A stretch of 64,000 nt of DNA, taken from contig JAFWEX010000050.1 of the NCBI GenBank assembly GCA_017512705.1, positions 1 through 64,000 of the forward strand, given 5' to 3'. Origin of the DNA: Paenibacillus sp. (GTDB lineage: Bacteria; Bacillota; Bacilli; Paenibacillales; Paenibacillaceae). The position numbers and the translations under genes are program-made. Shown here one piece after another: positions 54,617 through 61,445 of this stretch. Positions within the stretch are counted from its first letter, which is position 1; every line of letters starts with the position of its first letter. The notes beneath the pieces are model-generated. The model was not told the origin of the DNA. It did no database searches and saw only the letters and a list, made by a program, of their open reading frames with translations.

Positions 54617-54884
54617 TTGTGTTCTATCATCCGTACCGTTAGCGCCAACTAACGGATCGCTATGCGGATAGTCTGTACTTTCTGACGCCAATCGGAAGGA
54701 TCGCCATGCAGACGCTTAACACTTAACTACTTTCGCCGGGCTCGCGCCAACGATTCCGGCATTACCTTAGAAGACTCGCAATGGATGCGCGGCAACGCAT
54801 CACTGGCACGTTGCTTAACATAGATTTTTCAACTAAGGACAAGCGGCCGGTTAATCCGGTTCAGGCACCGCTTGTCCGTTTCTT
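54617..54884 (+). terminator. Structured non-coding stretch ending in a rho-independent terminator
   Basis: After the 88-residue gene no ORF is supported. A nested hairpin occurs at 54629-54669 (outer ATCCG/CGGAT, inner CCGTTAG/CTAACGG). The terminator itself has a 10-bp stem, GGACAAGCGG at 54837-54846 with CCGCTTGTCC at 54868-54877, an inner CCGG/CCGG stem, and the tail GTTTCTT. The region could encode a small RNA. Confidence 0.6.
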
Positions 54885-54948
54885 ATACCTTGTAATACGA
54901 ACGTGAGTTCTGTATGGTTTCAGTCTCTATAAAAGTTTTTTTTGCTTA

Positions 54949-55032
54949 TGTCCCAATCTGTAATAAATCTGTGCTTATATTTATTGTCCGATAAATGTCC
55001 CAACTTCTCGAAATTTTGTCCCTATATATAAT
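54949..55032 (+). promoter_or_regulatory. Probable control region with four TGTCC repeats and a TATAAT box
   Basis: TGTCCC or TGTCCG recurs at 54949, 54985, 54996 and 55017, and a perfect -10 TATAAT lies at 55027-55032 without a clear -35. The repeats are candidates for binding by the HTH protein encoded next. Confidence 0.4.
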
Positions 55033-55151
55033 GAGGATGAAAATTTACCAAGTACGCCCGAGATTTGAATCGGTCGGCATTAGTAGAGTATAGGCTTTTC
55101 GCGGAACATTCCGCATTTCATAAAATCAAAACGAAAAGGGAGCGATTTACT

Positions 55152-55583
55152 ATGACAAACCAATTGACTACGCGTGAGCAATACATCCAGGAGAACACCA
55201 AAGTATGGAGTAAGAGAGGCGCAGCTTTCAAAGAACGTCGTACCCGTATGGGCTTATCTCGTTCAAGAGTGGCGGAAAGTATCGGCACTAGCGAGAGCAC
55301 TCTCCGCAGGTTTGAACTAGGTTATCCGGTCACTAGATCAGAGCTTGTTGCACGTGCATACGAAATTTTTCTCGAACTTTGGATACAGGTAGTCAAAGAC
55401 ATTGAGTTAGAAAGAGATCGTTTCCTTATCGATCAAGACGCAGACGAAGCTGGTAAGGTTACAGTTATGATGCGCGAGTATAAGAAAGTTGCCGAGTTTG
55501 ACACAGGTGACGCCGTACTAAATAATGAACTGGCGGTTGCGTTCTGTGATGGTAACGGTGGAGGGTACGACTACGCAATTTAA
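55152..55583 (+). CDS. XRE-family HTH protein, 143 aa
   Basis: A DNA-binding protein with an XRE helix-turn-helix at about residues 22-60 (RRTRMGLSRSRVAESIGTSESTLRRFE), followed by a helical C-terminal part of unknown role. I chose the ATG at 55152 with AAAAGGGAG upstream; the longer reading has none. It has its own promoter region, so it may be a second regulator of the prophage. Confidence 0.75.
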   Translation: MTNQLTTREQYIQENTKVWSKRGAAFKERRTRMGLSRSRVAESIGTSESTLRRFELGYPVTRSELVARAYEIFLELWIQVVKDIELERDRFLIDQDADEAGKVTVMMREYKKVAEFDTGDAVLNNELAVAFCDGNGGGYDYAI

Positions 55584-55588
55584 ACATT

Positions 55589-55630
55589 AAAAAGAGAAAG
55601 ACCCTTACTCGACTATCGTCGAAATAAAGG
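55589..55630 (-). terminator. Probable terminator of the minus-strand small peptide
   Basis: On the minus strand CCTTTATTTCGAC and GTCGAGTAAGG form a stem with a small internal loop and one bulge, followed by a TCTTTCTCTTTTT tail. It overlaps the last codons of the peptide ORF. Confidence 0.5.
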
Positions 55631-55723
55631 CCCTGCAGCTAAGCAACAAACGAGGACGCGGATGATCGTTGTAACGATCTCCGTATCCAACCAAAACATA
55701 AGTTCCGGTGTATGTACTAGCAT
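55613..55723 (-). CDS. Small hydrophobic peptide, possible type I toxin-like
   Basis: A 36-residue ORF on the opposite strand to the surrounding genes, starting MLVHTPELMFWLDTEIVTT, with a hydrophobic stretch (IIRVLVCCLAAGPLF) and an RR end. The ribosome binding site GGAAGGAGG is strong. It has its own promoter-like sequence (-35 TTTACA, -10 TATACT) and a following hairpin with T-run. Short membrane peptides with these features occur in type I toxin-antitoxin loci, but I see no antisense RNA here with certainty. Confidence 0.45.
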   Translation of the reverse strand: MLVHTPELMFWLDTEIVTTIIRVLVCCLAAGPLFRR

Positions 55724-55806
55724 GCGCTCGCCTCCTTCCACGGGGACTGAAATTAGGGAATCAGGCACGATCTCTAATCTATCCACACGTTTCAGAGGTT
55801 ATCGGA

Positions 55807-55836
55807 AGTATACCATTTATTAGGAGATGGTGTAAA
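55807..55836 (-). promoter_or_regulatory. Promoter-like sequence of the minus-strand small peptide
   Basis: Minus strand: -35 TTTACA (55836-55831), 18-base spacer, -10 TATACT (55812-55807), five of six matches in each box. It overlaps the ribosome binding site region of the divergent rightward membrane peptide gene. Confidence 0.5.
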
Positions 55837-55837
55837 C

Positions 55838-55972
55838 ATGTATTTGAAGCTATCGGACGAACCCGCTTACTATATCGCAGTTAGTGGAGGTATTCTCGAA
55901 GAAATCGTGTTTTTAAGTGTGTTTGTTCTTATCATATACCTTTTGTGGAGGGAGGAGCATCGCAATGACTAA
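55838..55972 (+). CDS. Small membrane protein, 44 aa
   Basis: An ORF starting MYLKLSDEPAYYIAVSGGIL with a single membrane segment (IVFLSVFVLIIYLLW) and a charged end. TAGGAGATG precedes the ATG, and its stop overlaps the next gene's start, a sign of coupling. The function is unknown; phage inner-membrane peptides of this size often affect host processes. Confidence 0.55.
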   Translation: MYLKLSDEPAYYIAVSGGILEEIVFLSVFVLIIYLLWREEHRND

Positions 55973-56333
55973 CGACGTACACAATGACGGATTTGCGCGC
56001 TTACCAAATATCCTATTCCGGATGTACCCGTTGCTCGACGGGTTCACTCTGGAAACGGCAGGCCTATACGGCTACTTGTTGTCCTGGCGCCAGAACAACG
56101 CGAATCACGCAATGTACGGCATGGCATGGCTCAGACAGGCGGATATCACGGCAGAAACGGGCATGTCCGCGTTCAAGATACGTCAACATACGGATGTGCT
56201 GTGCCGTTACGGGTTACTGAACGTAACGAAGTCGGATCGGATTGCGAACAAACTCGTATACGAACCGCTTGAGCCGCTGACATACGAGGAGTTTCGGCGG
56301 ACTTATTGGAGAGAGGAGGCGGTGAGCTCATGA
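55965..56333 (+). CDS. Winged-helix protein, probable replication initiator type
   Basis: A 122-residue protein. FARLPNILFRMYPLLDGFTLETAGLYGYLLSW followed by a helix-turn-helix (LRQADITAETGMSAFKIRQHTDVLCRYGLL) matches the N-terminal DNA-binding part of phage or plasmid replication proteins. The ATG at 55965 has GGAGGGAGGAG upstream. It overlaps the next gene by ATGA. A DnaD-like C-terminal half is missing or supplied by the next protein. Confidence 0.65.
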   Translation: MTNDVHNDGFARLPNILFRMYPLLDGFTLETAGLYGYLLSWRQNNANHAMYGMAWLRQADITAETGMSAFKIRQHTDVLCRYGLLNVTKSDRIANKLVYEPLEPLTYEEFRRTYWREEAVSS

Positions 56334-56764
56334 GTAGTCTCGGAGAACTCGCGCAATTAGCGGTTAGGCAGAAAGCGAAGGTACTGGAGAGCGAACACGG
56401 CGGGTACTCCCCGTCGTTGCATTCGTTATTCCGCGTTCAATTGAAAGAACTCGGCGATAAGTATCAAAAGAACGACGCCCGCGACGCTATATTCCTTCTT
56501 CTTTACCTTCACTCGTATGTGAACGGTACAGAGTCGAATGATTTCTATATGTGGGCGTTCCCTACCGTAAAACAGATTCGCGGGGACACGGGAATACATG
56601 GCGATCGAATTAACCCTCTATGCCGGATACTTGAGGTCGAAGGGTTGCTCATTACGAGGAAGATTCCGTGGAATGGAAATACGAAGAAGCTTTATCTTCC
56701 GCTGTTCTACCCGCTCGAACGAGAGACGCAGGAACTACCAATTCCCGTAAACGGAGTGGCCTAA
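56330..56764 (+). CDS. Winged-helix-like prophage protein, 144 aa
   Basis: A protein with a likely winged-helix segment (FPTVKQIRGDTGIHGDRINPLCRILEVEGLLITRK), resembling the preceding protein in style. It is translationally coupled to it (ATGA). The two may act together at the prophage origin. GGAGGCGG precedes the ATG. Confidence 0.6.
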   Translation: MSSLGELAQLAVRQKAKVLESEHGGYSPSLHSLFRVQLKELGDKYQKNDARDAIFLLLYLHSYVNGTESNDFYMWAFPTVKQIRGDTGIHGDRINPLCRILEVEGLLITRKIPWNGNTKKLYLPLFYPLERETQELPIPVNGVA

Positions 56765-56809
56765 ATCCCGTATTCAGGAACCGTCGCGATCCGCTGGCAG
56801 GAAAGTAAA

Positions 56810-56851
56810 AAGAACGAAGTAACAAGAACGAACTAACAAGAATAAACATTA
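56810..56851 (+). repeat. 14-bp tandem repeats, possible iterons
   Basis: AAGAACGAAGTAAC (56810-56823) is followed at once by AAGAACGAACTAAC (56824-56837) and a partial third copy AAGAATAAAC (56838-56847). They lie just after the replication-type genes in a gap between coding regions, a usual place for an origin. Confidence 0.4.
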
Positions 56852-57010
56852 CCGCTCGGTTAAATTCGCATACGCTCATTGAACCTCACGGGACAGTGTT
56901 CTGACGCGCATAAAGGTATGGAGGGGATTAATAGCGCGGGGAAAAAGAAAAGTAAGAACAAACGATACGCGGAAGTTAAACTGTTCAACAACCATAAGGA
57001 GGTAATTCAT

Positions 57011-57970
57011 ATGGAAGCAGTCAAACAGTTAGTAGAATACACCGCCGGCCCCAAATTCGAACTCATCGTCACGTCCGACGTCGATCGCTACGATTACTCC
57101 GGTAATGACTGCGAGCTGTTCCCGAATTGGACGCGTGCCAACTATAGGACGTACGCCAAACAACCGCTCGATCAACGCCTGCAGGTATCGGGGACTATGG
57201 CCGAGCTTTATGACGCGCATTACTATGATAACCACGTAGGCGGGGACGGCCGATTCCGGACAGAGATCGATAAGCAACGCTTGGAGCGCCTGGCCGACTA
57301 TATTCTCGCGGAGGACCACGTTAAGGGCCTGTCTATTATGCGCGATCCCTACGATATGCCGCGTGACCGTGATCTCATCGTTCCGCCAGGCTCAGGAGCG
57401 CGGGATTATATGCGGAAGCACAATGTCCGGATTTACTGCGAGGCTGACGCAGAGGGTGCCGTTGAGAAGTTCGGCGGGAAGTTATGTCGCGGGTGCCGTC
57501 ATCCGTTTGAAGGGCGCGCCACTAAGCTCGATTGCGGACCTAGTTGTCGACGGTTATATCAAACTCTGTGGGAGCGCAAGAAACGTTATGGAACGATCGA
57601 GCTTGAGGGCGAACGAAACCGGATGCAACTGGAATACGGATTCTATAGTCCGGAAGAGTTAATCAATATACAGAAGCGATCAGAATTACCGAAGGGTAGT
57701 GCGCGGCAGCTCGCTAAAATGGATAACGCGAAGAAGCGCAAGGAGAAGCATGGGCGCAGGACTACCGTTCAGCTCATTGACAAGAAGGGAACAGAAGGCG
57801 CTGGATATCTGGATGGGGTGTACGGCTGGACCAGTAAACGAAATAAGTATAAGGGTAACACTCATTCCGTCTGGTGGGGTCCGGTTGTTACTTATAATCT
57901 GCGCGACCAGTCTCTAACTGAAAGTTTTGTTGACTGCCAGCAACCTCGTACTGTCCACATCTCCGCTTAA
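57011..57970 (+). CDS. Prophage protein with zinc-finger-like motif, 319 aa
   Basis: A protein of unknown function. Residues 159-179 form a CxxC-x12-CxxxC motif (LCRGCRHPFEGRATKLDCGPS plus C), a likely zinc finger, followed by a basic stretch. The N-terminal 150 residues are acidic with many Asp and Tyr. I chose the ATG at 57011 because AAGGAGGT lies just upstream; the longer reading begins without one. It may bind nucleic acid. Confidence 0.65.
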   Translation: MEAVKQLVEYTAGPKFELIVTSDVDRYDYSGNDCELFPNWTRANYRTYAKQPLDQRLQVSGTMAELYDAHYYDNHVGGDGRFRTEIDKQRLERLADYILAEDHVKGLSIMRDPYDMPRDRDLIVPPGSGARDYMRKHNVRIYCEADAEGAVEKFGGKLCRGCRHPFEGRATKLDCGPSCRRLYQTLWERKKRYGTIELEGERNRMQLEYGFYSPEELINIQKRSELPKGSARQLAKMDNAKKRKEKHGRRTTVQLIDKKGTEGAGYLDGVYGWTSKRNKYKGNTHSVWWGPVVTYNLRDQSLTESFVDCQQPRTVHISA

Positions 57971-58048
57971 ATATGGAAGGGAACACAAGTTCCCGATATT
58001 TATTTCGGAATTATGCGATATTCTAAATGAGCTAAGGGGGTATGTGAT

Positions 58049-58273
58049 ATGGACGGTACGGGATTACGAGGGGTTCGAGTTATGGCTGGTATGACACAGT
58101 TACAGTTTGCGGAAGCATTAGGAGTAAGCCAGTCCTGCGTGAGCGATGTGGAGAATGGTCGCCGTAATGTGTCTCGGGACATGCGCATTAAAATTGCTCA
58201 GGTCTTTGGCACAGGGGATGAAGTATTGACAGCGATTCAACGGGCAAAAGAGTCCGATAAATTGGCGCTATAG
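58049..58273 (+). CDS. XRE-family HTH protein, 74 aa
   Basis: A single-domain Cro/CI-type regulator: LRGVRVMAGMTQLQFAEALGVSQSCVSDVENGRR is the classic helix-turn-helix. AAGGGGG precedes the ATG. It is the third HTH regulator in the prophage. It probably controls later genes or competes with the repressor. Confidence 0.8.
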   Translation: MDGTGLRGVRVMAGMTQLQFAEALGVSQSCVSDVENGRRNVSRDMRIKIAQVFGTGDEVLTAIQRAKESDKLAL

Positions 58274-58339
58274 TAGCGTCTTTTATTTTGCACTTATACT
58301 TTCGTGATTTAAAACGTTAATTTGAGGAAGTGGAACGAT

Positions 58340-58552
58340 ATGTCCAACGCAATATGGCGGCTAAACGCAGATTACCTCGCAGCCTATACGGAAGACCCGG
58401 CAGTCATCGCAAAGGTACGTCGAAGCTATCCGGACTTTCTCGTTATGGCAACGTACCAGCGCGACGGTCAGTTAACAGGTATTCAGTATCGCTTGCCGTC
58501 CGCAAGAAAACGCGTAGCTAAGAGAGTATTCAACGTGGTACAGATTACGTAA
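58340..58552 (+). CDS. Prophage hypothetical protein, 70 aa
   Basis: A small basic protein (MSNAIWRLNADYLAAYTEDP) with a C-terminal stretch rich in Arg and Lys. The ATG at 58340 has GAGGAAGTGG upstream. No family is recognised. Confidence 0.55.
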   Translation: MSNAIWRLNADYLAAYTEDPAVIAKVRRSYPDFLVMATYQRDGQLTGIQYRLPSARKRVAKRVFNVVQIT

Positions 58553-58687
58553 GTTTTATGTGTATATGGAGCTTGGATCAGGCGGAGGAACTATGACCCT
58601 CGGCTTCTTTTTGGCGCGCCTATAATCAAGCGAAACCACGGAAAAGGGTGCGATCTATGCAAGTTTTTGAGAGGGGTAAGGGTACAG

Positions 58688-58903
58688 GTGGACAAAGAGG
58701 ATACGAGACAATGCGAGTACATCAATCCGGACAAAACATGCGCTATTATGATGGCGCTAAACGGCGAAACTGACCCGCGCTGCAAATTATGGCGTGACGA
58801 GTCGCAGGATTGCCGCTACTTGAGATTATACGTACTCAAAGGTCGTAGGATGTATCGCGGAGGAAGGGCACGGAGAAAGCAAAAAGGAGCTGAGGCGCAA
58901 TGA
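58688..58903 (+). CDS. Prophage Cys-rich small protein, 71 aa
   Basis: A small protein starting MDKEDTRQCEYINPDKTC with four cysteines at about residues 9, 18, 32 and 42, followed by a strongly basic tail. It could bind zinc. The start is taken as GTG 58688 with AAGGG upstream. A competing 38-codon ORF from ATG 58657 in another frame has a better ribosome binding site but an unlikely composition. The stop overlaps the next start. Confidence 0.5.
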   Translation: MDKEDTRQCEYINPDKTCAIMMALNGETDPRCKLWRDESQDCRYLRLYVLKGRRMYRGGRARRKQKGAEAQ

Positions 58904-59049
58904 TGATCGACCGCACGATAAAGGTTACGTACGCAGACGGAATCGAGCTGACATTTGGTGAAACGGCAAGCCGCTCATGGATCCGGTTCATGGCTCCGAT
59001 TCTGGCGGAAGAAGAGCGCAAGCGCCGGCGGAAGGGGCGTAAGAAATGA
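58900..59049 (+). CDS. Prophage small protein, 49 aa
   Basis: An ORF reading MMIDRTIKVTYADGIELTFG and ending in a Lys/Arg-rich tail. AAAAAGGAG precedes it. It overlaps both neighbours by four bases, which supports it despite its length. No function is recognised. Confidence 0.55.
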   Translation: MMIDRTIKVTYADGIELTFGETASRSWIRFMAPILAEEERKRRRKGRKK

Positions 59050-59354
59050 TCACGGAGCCGTTTACGGTTGACTACGGAGCCAAGCGAACGCTACGTTTCG
59101 AACCGTATGTAATCGATAGTTATGTGCGCGAGGATTTTCTATCGGTGATTTACGGCCATGTCGAGCGGAATGTCGTCATGAGTACCGCCGTCAAGATGGA
59201 AGATGCGCGGCTATATCGCTTGATCGAGAAGACCGCGATATCAATATGCAAGGCGTATAGTCCAACGAAAAATTACGGAATTACGAAAGCGGAGATAAGA
59301 GCGGCGATCCTGGCGCTCATTAACCACTATAAAGGAGAGATCACGAATGAATAA
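59046..59354 (+). CDS. Prophage hypothetical protein, 102 aa
   Basis: A soluble protein starting MITEPFTVDYGAKRTLRFEP, coupled to the gene before it (ATGA) and overlapping the cold-shock-domain gene after it. The C-terminal half is helical. No family is recognised. Confidence 0.6.
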   Translation: MITEPFTVDYGAKRTLRFEPYVIDSYVREDFLSVIYGHVERNVVMSTAVKMEDARLYRLIEKTAISICKAYSPTKNYGITKAEIRAAILALINHYKGEITNE

Positions 59355-59661
59355 CGTATGGAATGGATTGCAGAACAGTGATATGGAACAGATCAACGAG
59401 CTAATCGGGCCAAGCCTGGGTAAGTCGCTGGTAAGACAGCCGAAGTCGCAGCGTAAAACCGGCATTGTGCTTTCGTTCAACACACCGAAAGGTTTCGGAT
59501 TTATTAAGGGGCCAGGTCGCTCGATCTTCTTCCACGTAAGCAATTGTGAGGATATGGATACCGTAGAGATTCCGGTTGGTGAGCGCGTCAGCTACGAAGT
59601 TGGAAAAGATAGCGCCGGCAAACGTTGTGCGATTAACGTAAGGTCCGAGGTTTCACGATGA
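59347..59661 (+). CDS. Prophage cold-shock-domain-like protein, 104 aa
   Basis: Residues about 35-104 form a cold-shock (OB-fold) domain: TGIVLSFNTPKGFGFIKG carries the RNP1-like KGFGFI motif, followed by SIFFHVSNC (RNP2-like) and VGERVSYEVGKDSAGKRCA. The N-terminal 35 residues are an added segment. Such a protein should bind single-stranded nucleic acid. AAAGGAGAG precedes the ATG. A cold-shock domain with an extra N-terminus in a prophage is uncommon. Confidence 0.8.
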   Translation: MNNVWNGLQNSDMEQINELIGPSLGKSLVRQPKSQRKTGIVLSFNTPKGFGFIKGPGRSIFFHVSNCEDMDTVEIPVGERVSYEVGKDSAGKRCAINVRSEVSR

Positions 59662-59969
59662 TTACGAGTCGGGACTTGCATTGCGAGGAGCCGGAGGAAC
59701 GCAATTTTACAAGCGCACGTAAGGCGGGGTACTACGATGCCCCTCCGGAGCCGCCGCGCGAAATAGTGAAGGTGAGCCACAAATCGAATACGGCGTTTGG
59801 TTCCGTAAGTACTACGCACACATTCGAGGCAGTGAATACGGACGGGGTTGTTATCCGGACGGAGTCTTTCAGGCTTCCTACGACCTCGCTTCAAACAGCA
59901 CTGTCTAGCCGTTTACATGCTTTTAAACAAGCTCTTATACAAGATGGATATCAAGTTGAGGCCGACTGA
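59658..59969 (+). CDS. Prophage hypothetical protein, 103 aa
   Basis: A protein starting MITSRDLHCEEPEERNFTSA with a proline-rich stretch (DAPPEPPREI) and a later beta-rich part. It overlaps the cold-shock-domain gene (ATGA). No family is recognised. Confidence 0.55.
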   Translation: MITSRDLHCEEPEERNFTSARKAGYYDAPPEPPREIVKVSHKSNTAFGSVSTTHTFEAVNTDGVVIRTESFRLPTTSLQTALSSRLHAFKQALIQDGYQVEAD

Positions 59970-60024
59970 GAGTGTAGTTGGTTTCTTCTTGTCCTATAAA
60001 ACACCTAAAAGGGAGAAATGAAAA

Positions 60025-60876
60025 ATGAGTAAACAAAAAGCGAAAGAAAGCATCTTGAAAGCACACGATTTGAAGCGTGAGAACACTGGTGTATATCGTC
60101 AATTTAACGAGAAGGTGCGAGATGAGATCAAAAGTATTAAAGATAATACAGACCTATCCGAAGAGGGACGCGCTAAAAGGATAACTCAGGTTCAGGAAGC
60201 GCGCGGAAAGGAATTACTTCAATTAGCGTACAAACGTCACCGTGAGTATAAGGCGCTATTGGCAGACGCACGCAAGAACGCAGAGGCAGTAATTTATTCC
60301 GACATTCCGAAGCCCGATCAAACGAAAATTGATAGATTCGACGAGGCCTTCCGGAAGCTGAAAACAGAACTCATGCTCGCGCGAGATGGGAAATCAGCCG
60401 CTCAGAAGCTTACTCAATTTATCGAAGGAGTGGACGAACGATACCTCCATCACAAGATTTCTGAATCGTTTGGTGAGCTGTCTTCATCAGTATTAGCGCT
60501 CGATGACTCTCAGGCTATGCGAGTTGCACTATCTCAACAATACGATAGTTTGAACGCAAGTTATGAATCCCCGGATGCGGAGGCAGCTCGCAGTTCAATA
60601 GAGGTAGCTAACGACATGGAGAATTCGCAATTCTTCTTAGATGCGGTTGTAGGTGCTGCGCGGGATACGTTAGGAACTCAATATAGTTCATTCCTCAATA
60701 ACACTGAAAGTTACTTTACTCGTCATGAAGATGAACGTCCAGTAACGGAGGAATCTCAGGAACCGAAAAAGAAAGCTCCTGATTTGGGATTTTCAGAGGA
60801 ACAAATAGCTCTTATTGAGAAAAAAGTTCGCGAAGCTAGAGAGGCAAAAGAAGCTACAGGAGGTGTTTCCGAATGA
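60025..60876 (+). CDS. Coiled-coil prophage protein, 283 aa
   Basis: A highly charged, helical protein with long coiled-coil stretches (SILKAHDLKRENTGVYRQF and KRHREYKALLADARKNAEA) and a low-complexity acidic C-terminus (EDERPVTEESQEPKKKAPD). Its composition recalls phage scaffold or minor structural proteins, but no domain supports this. It marks the change from early small genes to the tail region. Confidence 0.65.
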   Translation: MSKQKAKESILKAHDLKRENTGVYRQFNEKVRDEIKSIKDNTDLSEEGRAKRITQVQEARGKELLQLAYKRHREYKALLADARKNAEAVIYSDIPKPDQTKIDRFDEAFRKLKTELMLARDGKSAAQKLTQFIEGVDERYLHHKISESFGELSSSVLALDDSQAMRVALSQQYDSLNASYESPDAEAARSSIEVANDMENSQFFLDAVVGAARDTLGTQYSSFLNNTESYFTRHEDERPVTEESQEPKKKAPDLGFSEEQIALIEKKVREAREAKEATGGVSE

Positions 60877-61157
60877 CAACTGTAACAGTAAACTCGTTTA
60901 ATGGCCTGACGTCAGGAACATATGAGTATCCGATAATTCTGCACGAGCTCGTAGTTAACAATCAAGGAACGAAGCCGCTAACGGTGACAATCGCTACGAG
61001 ACGTAGGGATATAGCGTCATTTACTATAGCGCCAGGCGAAACGTTTGACGAACGCGTTCAACGGTTTAGTAAAGTGAAAGTGGAGGCGGACGGCCTGTAT
61101 TACGGACTTGTGAGGCGCGGCAGTGATGCGTTTTGGGGCGCGGAATATTTAGATTAA
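60873..61157 (+). CDS. Prophage beta-rich protein, 94 aa
   Basis: A small protein with alternating polar/apolar strands (MTTVTVNSFNGLTSGTYEYP, then ELVVNNQGTKPLTVTIATRR). AGGAGGT precedes the ATG, which overlaps the coiled-coil gene by four bases. It could be a structural or adaptor protein of the tail. Confidence 0.6.
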   Translation: MTTVTVNSFNGLTSGTYEYPIILHELVVNNQGTKPLTVTIATRRRDIASFTIAPGETFDERVQRFSKVKVEADGLYYGLVRRGSDAFWGAEYLD

Positions 61158-61160
61158 CAC

Positions 61161-61186
61161 GAGGGGCCGCGTGCCTCTCTTTTTCA
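61161..61186 (+). terminator. Possible weak terminator
   Basis: GAGG pairs with CCTC around a GGCCGCGTG centre, with two more pairs inside and a TCTTTTTC tail. It would separate the beta-rich gene from the tape measure unit. Confidence 0.4.
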
Positions 61187-61205
61187 TATTAAAGGGGGAA
61201 TTTTT

Positions 61206-61445
61206 GTGAGCGAGAAAAAGAGCTTGGAGGAAGTTATGACGGATGTGAGCCGTGACTTTATACATCTGCTGATGCTCCCTGACGCGGAAGGCACTCCGGA
61301 AGAAAAGGCGGAGACGTTAAGATTCGGGGCCGAGTGTGTGGCGATCAAATTCGAGCACATCGGAATGGCTACTCCTGAATCTCGCGAAGCAGTTGCCGAG
61401 GGGATTGCGGCACTAATAACGCTACTTAACGAGGGGGATCACTAA
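61206..61445 (+). CDS. Prophage small helical protein, 79 aa, upstream of the tape measure gene
   Basis: A small acidic helical protein (GTG start, MSEKKSLEEVMTDVSRDFIH). It lies directly before the tape measure gene and shares a base with its start (TAATG). In tailed phages this slot usually holds the tail assembly chaperones (gpG/gpGT), so that is the likely role, although I see no frameshift product. Confidence 0.55.
   Translation: MSEKKSLEEVMTDVSRDFIHLLMLPDAEGTPEEKAETLRFGAECVAIKFEHIGMATPESREAVAEGIAALITLLNEGDH

Noticed and set aside
58657..58773. 38-codon ORF overlapping the Cys-rich gene
   Set aside because: It has a fair ribosome binding site, but its composition is odd and it lies out of frame with the better-supported gene. 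Both cannot easily be real.
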